Shown: in pieces, positions 18,936-26,896 of the stretch | Layout: each line of letters begins with the position of its first letter | Position numbering within the stretch: the first letter of the stretch is position 1 | NCBI RefSeq assembly: GCF_003815715.1 | Contig: NZ_CP033922.1 | Coordinates: 1,749,001 to 1,813,000, forward strand | DNA from: Chryseobacterium sp. G0162 | Lineage (GTDB): Bacteria > Bacteroidota > Bacteroidia > Flavobacteriales > Weeksellaceae | Reading direction: 5' to 3' | DNA: 64,000 nucleotides | Position numbers and translations under genes: made by a program | The notes under the pieces: model-generated | Seen by the model: only the letters and a program-made list of their open reading frames with translations | The model's database searches: none | What the model was told of the DNA's origin: nothing

Positions 18936-21113
18936 TTATTTTTTTATTTCTTCTTTAGGCTGGTAGTCAGGATGTCCTAGTTGCCATAGTGCAAATTCAA
19001 ACATATCTCCTATATTGGCATATCTCTGTGCTATAGGAACATTACCGGAATGTCCTCCTTCAAAGTCTATTTTCAATAATATAGGATTATCAGAAGCGTT
19101 ATCAGCTATTAATTTAGCCGCAAATTTTGTAGGCATCCATGGGGTTACTCTCTGATCATTCATTCCTCCAGTGATAAAGGTAGCAGGATATTGTATCCCT
19201 TTTTTTATATTTTGATAAGCATCCATTTCCAACACTCCTTTGAACTCTTCCGGATCTTTTACAGATCCAAATTCTTTGGGCTGGCTATTGACAGCGGCTT
19301 CATCTCTAAGCATATTCAACGCTCCCACTTCTGCAATAACAGCCTTAAAAAGATCTGGCCTTTCGGTCATAGCTCGCCCCACGGTAATCCCTCCTGCACT
19401 TGCTCCCCAGATAGCGACCTTTTCTTTGGAAGTATATTTTTCATTGATTAAATATTCTGTACAGTCAATTAGGTCTCGCCACGTATTAGGCTTTGTAGCT
19501 TTAAAGCCTGCTAGCCTCCATTGGTCACCCTTTTCACCACCTCCTCTTACATGGGCAATGGCTACTATTCCTCCTTCATTTACCCACAATAAGTAAGTTT
19601 TGGCAAAAAAAGGAGTACTGGATAATCCATAAGACCCGTAAGAATCAATTAATAATGGATTTTTTCCATTTTTCACAATGTCATTATTATAAATTAAAGA
19701 CACCGGAACTTCTTCGCCATCTCTTGCTTTTATAGTAATTTCTTTAACTACAATATTTTTAAATTCAGGATATTCTGCAACCGGAGCAATATTTTCCGGT
19801 TTGAAAGTATTCGTTTTTAAATCATAGCTAAAACGCTGTTCATCATTGGCCCAACCTGAACATGTCACCCATATATCTGAAGATTTTTCATCTTTAACTT
19901 CTAACCCAATATCCCCTGATGGATAAGGAAGTTGAATAGGAGTATCTATTCCGTTTTTATATAAATACAATTTAGATTCTACTCCGTTTTTCGTAGTCGT
20001 ATAATAAATACCATCCTTAGTGACCTCATAACTTTTAATGATTTCATCCTTCTTTTCAGGTATCAAAACCTCTGCATTCTTGAAGTCAGGGTTTTTAATA
20101 TTGGTTTTACAAAGCTTAACAAATGGAGAATTATAGCTTGATTGAAATATAATCTGATCTTTTCGTACTTCTAGGCTTTTTGCTTTATCACTTGGATCAG
20201 AAAGAGCTTTCCAATTATTCTTACCATCTAGTAAATCTTTTTTCTTAATGATGTAGGTTTTTCTGTAGGTTTGATAATCTACTACCATTCCTATATAATA
20301 ATCCTGATCTAAATCAAAATTTAAAATCATAGGATACTGATCCTCAGTGATGTTGAGATTAGGATTATTTTTGGCAGAAAAAACCTCACGAATGGTGTTG
20401 GGGGCTGTACCTATTTTATATAAAACAGTTCGTGTATTTCTATAAAAATTTTTAGATTTAGGATCTGTTACCGAAAATGCAACATAGAAAAAGCCACTGT
20501 TATCATCTATCCATTTTATTCCACTAAAAGTAGCAGGAGCGCCATTTGTAATAATTTCAGGATGAATATATTTTGTTTTGACATCCATGATAAGTATATC
20601 TGCCAATTCATTTCCTTTTTCAGACATGGAAAAAGCAATTTTATTACCATCCCAACTAGGACTTATACTATTGATAACAAAATTGTGGTTAGGTTCGGTG
20701 CTTTTGTAATGAGCAGGATCGTAAAGTAATTCTTCTTTCCCTGTAAATCCATTGCGATAATACAATTTCTGTACTTTCTCATCTCCCTTCTTCTTTAAAT
20801 AAAAATATTTATTATTACCTGATATTTTTAAGTTAGATACAGAACTGCCTTGTCTCTTATCAATCTCTAGCCTTTTCTCTAAATAATAATTCTTTTTCGG
20901 AATCCGATCAAGAACAGAATTGGTGTATGCAGTCTGTGACTTCATCCAATTAAGAGTTTGGACATCTTCTATATTTTCTAAATTTCTGTATTCATCAACA
21001 ATGCTAGTTTCAAAATATCTGTCAGTAGCAGGTTTTGATGGAGCTAGATTTGTTTTTTGAGCATGAATGCAAACAGATAACAAACAGATAATAACAAATA
21101 TTCTTATTTTCAT
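18936..21113 (-). CDS. Secreted S9 prolyl oligopeptidase
   Basis: A 725-aa prolyl oligopeptidase-family serine peptidase with an N-terminal signal peptide (cleavage after HAQ, about residue 19), so it acts outside the cytoplasm. A beta-propeller region (about 90-440) is followed by the alpha/beta-hydrolase domain. The catalytic triad is visible: Ser572 in GASAGG, Asp653 in MNDQRV and His688 in EGGHSG. It sits between the precursor (12 nt upstream) and the dehydratase (directly downstream), so it is probably the peptide-processing protease. Prolyl oligopeptidase-type leader peptidases are known from class III lanthipeptide clusters (FlaP). Use in a LanB cluster is inference from position. Confidence 0.93.
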   Translation of the reverse strand: MKIRIFVIICLLSVCIHAQKTNLAPSKPATDRYFETSIVDEYRNLENIEDVQTLNWMKSQTAYTNSVLDRIPKKNYYLEKRLEIDKRQGSSVSNLKISGNNKYFYLKKKGDEKVQKLYYRNGFTGKEELLYDPAHYKSTEPNHNFVINSISPSWDGNKIAFSMSEKGNELADILIMDVKTKYIHPEIITNGAPATFSGIKWIDDNSGFFYVAFSVTDPKSKNFYRNTRTVLYKIGTAPNTIREVFSAKNNPNLNITEDQYPMILNFDLDQDYYIGMVVDYQTYRKTYIIKKKDLLDGKNNWKALSDPSDKAKSLEVRKDQIIFQSSYNSPFVKLCKTNIKNPDFKNAEVLIPEKKDEIIKSYEVTKDGIYYTTTKNGVESKLYLYKNGIDTPIQLPYPSGDIGLEVKDEKSSDIWVTCSGWANDEQRFSYDLKTNTFKPENIAPVAEYPEFKNIVVKEITIKARDGEEVPVSLIYNNDIVKNGKNPLLIDSYGSYGLSSTPFFAKTYLLWVNEGGIVAIAHVRGGGEKGDQWRLAGFKATKPNTWRDLIDCTEYLINEKYTSKEKVAIWGASAGGITVGRAMTERPDLFKAVIAEVGALNMLRDEAAVNSQPKEFGSVKDPEEFKGVLEMDAYQNIKKGIQYPATFITGGMNDQRVTPWMPTKFAAKLIADNASDNPILLKIDFEGGHSGNVPIAQRYANIGDMFEFALWQLGHPDYQPKEEIKK

Positions 21114-21125
21114 TATTCTTAAAAA

Positions 21126-21296
21126 TTATTTACCGCTGGCTGTTTGAAAAGGTGTTGGAGGTGGATCATCACTTCCATTTCCATTAAAACCAAGTGTAAT
21201 ACCGAAAGCTCCGCGAATGGTTTTCATTTGACTTGCTTTCATCATTTGCATCTTGTTTAAAGATAGCCTTTTTTCTTCTTTTACCCTCTTTTTCAT
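21126..21296 (-). CDS. RiPP precursor peptide (lanthipeptide-like, no Cys)
   Basis: A 56-aa peptide opening the LanB operon. The N-terminal half is basic (MKKRVKEEKRLSLNKMQMMK) and matches the LSLNK-type leader seen in Bacteroidota RiPP precursors. The leader end reads QMKTIRGA, compatible with a double-glycine-type (GA) cleavage site at residues 29-30. The presumptive core (from residue 31) is AFG-less FGITLGFNGNGSDD followed by PPPTPFQTASGK. It has five Ser/Thr residues that LanB could dehydrate but no cysteine, so ordinary lanthionine rings cannot form within it. The stop lies 12 nt before the peptidase gene. The assignment rests on position, leader and length. Confidence 0.82.
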   Translation of the reverse strand: MKKRVKEEKRLSLNKMQMMKASQMKTIRGAFGITLGFNGNGSDDPPPTPFQTASGK

Positions 21297-21366
21297 GTTT
21301 GTTTATGTTGTAGTTTTACCTTACAAAGAAAGTAATATTTTTTAAATTACATTAAAACTTATACTA

Positions 21367-21379
21367 TAGATTTATAAAT
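21367..21379. repeat. TAGATTTATAAAT element upstream of the regulator
   Basis: This 13-bp sequence recurs exactly at 23304-23316, inside a perfect palindrome. The two copies lie on either side of the TPR/AraC regulator gene, between it and the two RiPP operons. It is a possible operator; AT-richness makes chance a real alternative. Confidence 0.3.
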
Positions 21380-21476
21380 TCGAAGTATAATAAAAACACA
21401 AAAAACCACTGTAAAGCAACCAGTTAAACTAAAATCCACTTTACTTATTATTAATTTTTTTTTGGATTAAAAAATG

Positions 21477-21484
21477 TAAATTTG
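21477..21484 (+). promoter_or_regulatory. Candidate -7 box TAAATTTG for the TPR/AraC regulator
   Basis: TAAATTTG fits TAnnTTTG exactly, 17 nt before the regulator's ATG. The nearest TTTG upstream is only 12 nt away, shorter than usual, so only the -7 box is supported. Confidence 0.4.
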
Positions 21485-21501
21485 TACTGTATTTATATAA
21501 T

Positions 21502-23271
21502 ATGATGAGATTTAAAGCCCTTTTTTTATTTATTCTTTTAAGTAATTTACTTTATTCACAAAATAAAATAAATGATAGCTTAGAAACATATAGCTATAAA
21601 GAATTGAAAAATAAATTTTATAATTATTTTGAAAATATAAAGACCGATCAGGCTAAAACCATAGCGAAATATTACCTCCAAAAGGCTAAAAAGGAGCAAA
21701 ATACTCTTCAGACAGCAGATGGATATGTTCTTATTCATTTCAATGAAAATTTTTCAAACGCTCTAAAGTATCTGGATAGCGCAGCCATCATTACCAAAGA
21801 CTTAAAAGGAACTATATATCCCTCTCAGACTTATTTGATGAAGGGAAATCTTTATTATAAGTATGATAATTTAAAATATGCTTTAGACAATTATATTTTA
21901 GGATTACAATACTCAAAAGCCCAAAAAGACAAGAAACAGATTGCCTATGCTAATATGAATATTGCTTATTTAAATAGCTATATGGGTAAAAATGCCGATG
22001 CTGCCAAAACATTCAGATACTATTTATATAACGGAGATGGTATCACAGATGAATCTCAGCATAATCAAATGCGCATAAGCCTTATCTATTGTTATGTTGA
22101 ACTTAATAAATTGGATTCTGCTAATATTCTGATCAATGAAGGGTTAAAAGCACCATTGACTTCCCAAAACAAATACGTTAATCATCAATATATTTATTAT
22201 GTAGGAGCATATAATTTAAAATTAAAAAAATATGATGTTGCAGTCAAAAATTTTTTAAAAGCTTATCAATATTTTTCTGGTATCCAAGATCAGAATATGA
22301 ACTACTCCCTTTTAAATATTGGTAAATCTTATGAGGGGTTAAAAAACAATGAGAAAGCCGTAGAAAATTATACTAAACTGGATTCCATCATTGCAAAAAG
22401 TGGATATACATTTCCTGAACTGAGGGATGTCTATACTTTTCTTATTGATTACTATAAAGAGAAAAACAACAAAGAGCAACAACTTTACTATATTGAACGC
22501 TTTCTAAAAGTAGATCAAAAGCTTGATGAGCAATTCAAATATCTTTCAACAGAAATACCAAGAAAGTATGATACCCCCAATCTTTTGCAAGAAAAAGAAG
22601 ATATCATTGGAGAGTTAAAGACTAGAAAAAGAGTACTCTATATTTCTGTGGGGGTACTTTTATTAATCCTTTTATTCATTATATATTTATATTATAAATC
22701 TAAGAAAACAGAAAAAGAGCAAAGAAAAATTGCTCAGGATTTAATCAATTTGGTTGAAAAGAGAAATATTGAAGAGAGAAATGAAGATGAAAAAAATGAA
22801 GTTAGTACCTTTAAAATAGCTCATATTGAGGCTCCAGAGCAAAGTGAACAAAATGATAAAGCCCCTAAGATTATTTCCGAAGAAGTCACTCAATTTATAT
22901 TACAAGAATTGAGAATATTTGAATCTAAAGATCTTTTCTTAAAAAAGGGTATTACATTAGCCAGCCTAGCCAAAAATATAAAAACCAATACCACTTATTT
23001 ATCAGAAATTATTAATACCTATAAAGGAAAAAACTTTGCAGCATATCTTAATGATCTCCGTATTGATTTTGCTTTAGACAGGTTAGTAAAAGATAAAAAA
23101 TTCCGTTCCTACAAATTATCTGTCATTGCTGAAGAGTTGGGGTACAATAATGAACAGGCATTTTCTTTAGCTTTTAAGAAAAAAACAGGCACTACTCTTT
23201 CTATGTACATTAAAGAAATTGATAGCTTAAACGATCCCCAAAACAACAATAATCAACTGATATACAAGTGA
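21502..23271 (+). CDS. Transmembrane TPR sensor with AraC-type DNA-binding domain
   Basis: A 589-aa one-component regulator. It has a signal peptide or first membrane anchor (residues 1-20), tetratricopeptide repeats through about 50-340, a membrane helix at about 377-398, a charged linker, and a C-terminal AraC/XylS helix-turn-helix (about 480-575, with LSVIAEELGYNNEQAFSLAFKKKTG). The TPR part should face the periplasm and the DNA-binding part the cytoplasm. It lies between the divergent LanB operon and the grasp-with-spasm operon, so it is a candidate regulator of either or both. The same architecture is common near other functions in Chryseobacterium. The signal it senses is unknown. Confidence 0.85.
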   Translation: MMRFKALFLFILLSNLLYSQNKINDSLETYSYKELKNKFYNYFENIKTDQAKTIAKYYLQKAKKEQNTLQTADGYVLIHFNENFSNALKYLDSAAIITKDLKGTIYPSQTYLMKGNLYYKYDNLKYALDNYILGLQYSKAQKDKKQIAYANMNIAYLNSYMGKNADAAKTFRYYLYNGDGITDESQHNQMRISLIYCYVELNKLDSANILINEGLKAPLTSQNKYVNHQYIYYVGAYNLKLKKYDVAVKNFLKAYQYFSGIQDQNMNYSLLNIGKSYEGLKNNEKAVENYTKLDSIIAKSGYTFPELRDVYTFLIDYYKEKNNKEQQLYYIERFLKVDQKLDEQFKYLSTEIPRKYDTPNLLQEKEDIIGELKTRKRVLYISVGVLLLILLFIIYLYYKSKKTEKEQRKIAQDLINLVEKRNIEERNEDEKNEVSTFKIAHIEAPEQSEQNDKAPKIISEEVTQFILQELRIFESKDLFLKKGITLASLAKNIKTNTTYLSEIINTYKGKNFAAYLNDLRIDFALDRLVKDKKFRSYKLSVIAEELGYNNEQAFSLAFKKKTGTTLSMYIKEIDSLNDPQNNNNQLIYK

Positions 23272-23302
23272 TTTAATATTCTATTTTTATAAATTCATAT
23301 AT

Positions 23303-23320
23303 GTAGATTTATAAATCTAC
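23303..23320. promoter_or_regulatory. Perfect 18-bp palindrome between regulator and gws operon
   Basis: GTAGATTTATAAATCTAC is a perfect inverted repeat without a loop, 32 nt after the regulator stop and 174 nt before the precursor start. It may be a dimeric protein-binding site. A terminator role is less likely because the arms have no loop, although a short T-tract (23332-23338) follows. Confidence 0.4.
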
Positions 23321-23354
23321 AACCTTAAGACTTTTTTTACGATTTGTTCTTGTG

Positions 23355-23362
23355 TAAGTTTG
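23355..23362 (+). promoter_or_regulatory. Candidate -7 box TAAGTTTG for the grasp-with-spasm operon
   Basis: TAAGTTTG fits TAnnTTTG exactly. It would give a leader of roughly 125 nt before the precursor gene. No properly spaced TTG box is evident, so this is tentative. Confidence 0.3.
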
Positions 23363-23493
23363 CTCCAGGTAAAAACACAAAATTTATTTTTTGTATGTGT
23401 ACAGTACAAAATATGAATATACAAGCTGATCAGCACCTTCCCAAGCCTGGGATATATGGCAAGCAAATATTAATTTAAAAAAAAATTTTAACA

Positions 23494-23697
23494 ATGAAAA
23501 AGTTAACAGGAATGAAGAAAGGTTTTTCTTCTTTGGAAAACAAAAAATTGAAAAGAGACGATTTAAAATCAGTTAATGGTAGTTTAAAGTCTTATGCTAT
23601 CGAATCTAGTGCTGCAGTTACGACACCAGGATGCTATGAAGCTGACCATTATACATCTAATGGAGGTGCTTATATCGGTAGACTAGAAGTTTGCTAA
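23494..23697 (+). CDS. Grasp-with-spasm RiPP precursor peptide
   Basis: A 67-aa peptide heading the grasp-with-spasm gene set. The leader is basic (KKGFSSLENKKLKRDDL) and ends KSVNGS, a GS variant of the double-glycine site. The core is about 37 aa and is rich in Ser, Thr, Glu and Asp (side chains that an ATP-grasp ligase could link), with two cysteines, one near the middle and one at the very C-terminus. An alternative ATG six codons downstream (23512) would remove MKKLTG. It is followed by its own hairpin, which probably lets the precursor outnumber its enzymes. Confidence 0.8.
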   Translation: MKKLTGMKKGFSSLENKKLKRDDLKSVNGSLKSYAIESSAAVTTPGCYEADHYTSNGGAYIGRLEVC

Positions 23698-23713
23698 ACA
23701 TATGAAAAAGAAA

Positions 23714-23740
23714 AAGGGAGGGTGAATATCCCTCCTTTTT
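23714..23740 (+). terminator. Terminator or attenuator after the gws precursor
   Basis: GGAGGG and CCCTCC arms around a 7-base loop are followed by five T, 19 nt past the precursor stop and 26 nt before the lipoprotein gene. Confidence 0.75.
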
Positions 23741-23766
23741 ATCCATATTATTAAATTGAATTATTT

Positions 23767-24627
23767 ATGAAAATTTTACCATTTCTCTCTCTTATCATTT
23801 TATTATTCCTTACATCTTGTAAAAAGAACTATATAACTTATTATAATAAGGTGAACGAGATTGACAGCATATATAGACTGGCCAACAATCCTAAATTAGC
23901 TGTAAATGAATACAGGCAAATTTTCAAAGAATATGATCCTAAAAATCAGGACCGTATTGAAGAATATGCAACTTATATCACTCTTGCTGATCAGTATCAT
24001 GAAGACTTTGGTGGAAAAAAAAGTCTTTATCAATTAATTTCTCTGATTGCCCCTAATGGAGACGAATATAAAAAGTATCTGCCTCTTTTTAATAAATATG
24101 GAATAGACAATACATCTGTTGAACAAAAAATAACAGAATGGAAACAAGGACTAGATAAAACACTGGTTGATTCTTTCAAGATTGCTCTGATAAGAGATCA
24201 GGCAGGTCGTCCCCTTGATACAGCATTGACCAGAAAAAATGTAGAGAAAAACGCAAATCTTCTTATATGGACCTTTAAAAATCATGGATTTCCAACACCT
24301 CAAAAAATAGGATGGTTTCCAATGCCAACCTTTATTACTCATATGGTTGAGTCCAAAAAAAATTATCCATTTATAAAGGAAAAATTACTGGAATATGTAA
24401 AATCAGGAGACTTCTCCCCGCGTGACTATGCAAGGATGGAGGATACCTACTTAGGAGCTCATAAAAAAATTACACTATATGGTTTTAATATGATTCCTGT
24501 AAAAGACAGTGCACTGACTGACCGTAACCGGAAAAGTCTGGGAATTCCAAGCATGAAACACAGTTCCAAAATAAGAAAAGATTTTTTTAAAAAACTAAAA
24601 CAAGATGATACTCATCATATCGAATAA
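23767..24627 (+). CDS. Lipoprotein, DUF6624-like, in the grasp-with-spasm cluster
   Basis: A 286-aa predicted lipoprotein (lipobox LTSC at residues 15-18). The second half contains a DQAGRP segment near residue 141, a GFPTP stretch, ITHM, a D-x-A-x-x-E-D segment and a YGF motif. These recall the DUF6624 pattern (DQ...R, GWP, QHA, DR, YGTQ), though several positions differ. No function is established. It lies between precursor and ATP-grasp genes and overlaps the latter by 23 nt, so it belongs to the operon. A role in handling or sensing the extracellular peptide is a guess. Confidence 0.65.
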   Translation: MKILPFLSLIILLFLTSCKKNYITYYNKVNEIDSIYRLANNPKLAVNEYRQIFKEYDPKNQDRIEEYATYITLADQYHEDFGGKKSLYQLISLIAPNGDEYKKYLPLFNKYGIDNTSVEQKITEWKQGLDKTLVDSFKIALIRDQAGRPLDTALTRKNVEKNANLLIWTFKNHGFPTPQKIGWFPMPTFITHMVESKKNYPFIKEKLLEYVKSGDFSPRDYARMEDTYLGAHKKITLYGFNMIPVKDSALTDRNRKSLGIPSMKHSSKIRKDFFKKLKQDDTHHIE

Positions 24628-25507
24628 CGGAGATTCCACAACCACAAAAGTTATCAAATATCTTTCGGCAATGGGAAAGAAGTTTATTCGAGTGCATGAA
24701 GATGAGTTTTTTGAAATTAAGGCTGATAAAAAAAGAATTTATTTGGTGAGTAACAGAAACAATTTTTTTCTGGATGAAATTGCAAGTACATGGTACAGAA
24801 GAGGAGGTTTAAAATTCAAACGCCTATCCTATGATAATAATGCTGCCAACCACCATATGGATGAACACCAACATTGGCTGGAAGATTACGTGATAAAAAC
24901 CTTGGAATCAAAAAAAAGCATTAATAAACAGAGCAACAATCATGTTAATAAACTCTTGGTCCTGGAGCAGGCAAAGAAAATTGGGTTAAAAGTTCCAGAA
25001 TATTTTCTAGCAGAAAATACTGATGAAGTTGTTATCAATAAAACAATTACAAAACCCATTACAGAAAATGTAATATTAGATTCTGTCGAGAAAAACTTCA
25101 ACGGCATCATTTACACTTCAGTAATACAGGAAAAAGAGAAAGAAGAATTCTTCATCACCTTTTTTCAGGAAAAAATTGAAAAGGACTTTGAAATAAGAAG
25201 CTTTTATCTGGCTGGTAAAATGTGGTCTACTGCTATTATTTCTCAAAATGATGAGCAGACTAAAACCGATTTTAGAAAATATAATTATAAAAAGCCGAAT
25301 AGAAAAGTACAATACCAACTTCCTGAAGACATTGAAGAAAAAACGCATCTGCTTATGCAATCACTGGACTTAAGCTGTGGCTCGATAGACTTTATAAAAA
25401 GTGGAAACACGTTCTACTTTTTGGAAGTTAATCCTACAGGTCAGTTCATTGGGCTATCAGAAATCTGCAACTATTCATTAGAAAAAGAAATAGCACAATA
25501 TTTATGA
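24605..25507 (+). CDS. gwsG: Grasp-with-spasm system ATP-grasp peptide maturase
   Basis: A 300-aa ATP-grasp ligase of the microviridin-maturase-like class, which activates Asp/Glu side chains with ATP and joins them to Ser/Thr/Lys side chains as esters or amides. The N-terminus (MILIISNNGDSTTTKVIKYL) and the STWYRRGG stretch near residue 60 are typical of GwsG. The C-terminus has the metal/ATP-binding GSIDFIK...FLEVNPTGQF segment. It overlaps the preceding lipoprotein gene and the next small gene (by 4 nt), indicating a coupled operon. The substrate is inferred to be the 67-aa precursor. Confidence 0.9.
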   Translation: MILIISNNGDSTTTKVIKYLSAMGKKFIRVHEDEFFEIKADKKRIYLVSNRNNFFLDEIASTWYRRGGLKFKRLSYDNNAANHHMDEHQHWLEDYVIKTLESKKSINKQSNNHVNKLLVLEQAKKIGLKVPEYFLAENTDEVVINKTITKPITENVILDSVEKNFNGIIYTSVIQEKEKEEFFITFFQEKIEKDFEIRSFYLAGKMWSTAIISQNDEQTKTDFRKYNYKKPNRKVQYQLPEDIEEKTHLLMQSLDLSCGSIDFIKSGNTFYFLEVNPTGQFIGLSEICNYSLEKEIAQYL

Positions 25508-25689
25508 AAAAATTATTTAAAGAAGAAAAAAATAAATTACCTCTTACCTTTAAATTTATTGAAAAGCTTGGCACTAAAAAATCTAATGATAAAACCAGTA
25601 TTAACATAAACTATATAGAGTGTGAAGTCTATCAAACAGATTATCTGATGAGGGAAAGGCCAATAAAAGCACTTACAAGATTATTATGA
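25504..25689 (+). CDS. Small 61-aa protein coupled to gwsG and gwsS
   Basis: A 61-aa Lys-rich protein that I do not recognise. Its ATG overlaps the gwsG stop by 4 nt and its own stop overlaps the start of the SPASM gene by 4 nt, so it is translated as part of the operon and is unlikely to be spurious. It has no signal peptide or membrane helix, and one cysteine in IECEVYQTDYL. Possible roles are an accessory or recognition protein for the maturases; its sequence gives no further clue. Confidence 0.65.
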   Translation: MKKLFKEEKNKLPLTFKFIEKLGTKKSNDKTSININYIECEVYQTDYLMRERPIKALTRLL

Positions 25690-26786
25690 GATATTTTAAC
25701 CTATTCAGTAATATTTTAATCACCAAAGGAGCCGGAAGAATCTTGATCTCGGATCTTCAGAGGAAAATCTCGGATCTTTATCCTTTGGAATTATATGATA
25801 TTATCGAGGAGCTGAAAAATGATTCTATTGAAAATATCTTAGAAAATTATGATGCTGAATCTAAAGAGATTATTCATGAATATATAGACTTTCTGCTTGA
25901 AAAAGAATATGGTTTTATAACAAATGATGATTGGGATAGGAATTTCCTTCCCATGTCCTATGAGTTCCAGGAAGTAAGCAAAGTCTCAAATGTTTTCATT
26001 GAAATTGATGACATCATTATTCTTGACAGGATAAAAAACTCTATTAACAACTTAGGGGTAAAACATTTAACAATTTATTGTATTAAGAAACTTTCTCTTG
26101 AAGAATGCCAGGCTATAGACAATAAATTTAAAGGCTCTGTTTTAGAAGGTATAGAAATATATTCTCCATTTCATAATGCCTTAGATCAGGAGTTTTTCCA
26201 AATACTCAATCAAACAACCACAAGAATTTATAATTTCTTTTTTTACGATTGCAAAAAGATCCCTTTTAAGACCACAGAAGTATTTAGATTTACGATAAAC
26301 TTTAACCATGAAAACATCAAAATATCCGCTTGCGGAAAAATAGATCTAAAATACTTCAATACCAATCTTCCAAAAGTTCTTGAAGCAATTAATCACAATT
26401 CCTGTTTACACAAAAAAATAGGAATTGATATCAACGGTAATATAAAGAACTGCCCTTTAATGCCGGAAAAATTTGGAAATATCCATGAATCAAGTCTTGA
26501 AGAGGTTCTGATACAAAACAATTTCAAAAAGTATTGGAACCTCACTAAAGACAAAATAGAAATTTGTAAAGATTGTGAGTTTCGGTATGTTTGCACTGAT
26601 TGCCGTGCTTACACAGGAAGAACCCACAAGAATAAAGAGGGTCTTGATATTTCAAAACCTTTAAAATGTGGTTATAATCCATATACGTGCACTTGGGAAG
26701 ACTGGAGTCAAAATCCTTTGCATCAAGAAGCAATGCAATATTATAATTTAGGAAACTTGGTTTTAAAGCCAAATTCTATAAAATAA
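25686..26786 (+). CDS. gwsS: Grasp-with-spasm system SPASM-domain peptide maturase
   Basis: A 366-aa protein with a SPASM-type C-terminal Fe-S binding region. Cysteines lie at about 240, 256 (GNIKNCP), 294, 297, 303, 306, 328 and 335. The CxxC pairs and the following CGYNPYTC pattern are typical of auxiliary cluster domains in peptide-modifying enzymes. I find no N-terminal CxxxCxxC radical SAM motif; its absence fits the grasp-with-spasm family, whose chemistry is not established. It is the last gene of the coupled operon (4-nt overlap upstream), 110 nt before the VKOR gene. Confidence 0.88.
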   Translation: MRYFNLFSNILITKGAGRILISDLQRKISDLYPLELYDIIEELKNDSIENILENYDAESKEIIHEYIDFLLEKEYGFITNDDWDRNFLPMSYEFQEVSKVSNVFIEIDDIIILDRIKNSINNLGVKHLTIYCIKKLSLEECQAIDNKFKGSVLEGIEIYSPFHNALDQEFFQILNQTTTRIYNFFFYDCKKIPFKTTEVFRFTINFNHENIKISACGKIDLKYFNTNLPKVLEAINHNSCLHKKIGIDINGNIKNCPLMPEKFGNIHESSLEEVLIQNNFKKYWNLTKDKIEICKDCEFRYVCTDCRAYTGRTHKNKEGLDISKPLKCGYNPYTCTWEDWSQNPLHQEAMQYYNLGNLVLKPNSIK

Positions 26787-26896
26787 AATATTGATATTCA
26801 AATCAAATCTACCAATACCACCTTATATCTCACTAATAAAAGAAAAATTCTTTTGTTAATTTAAAACATCTGTGTATTTTAGTTGAAAATATTAAT

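Noticed and set aside
23303..23320. The 18-bp palindrome as a terminator of the regulator gene
   Set aside because: A perfect palindrome without loop bases makes a poor RNA hairpin, and the T-tract is 12 nt away; a protein-binding site is more likely.
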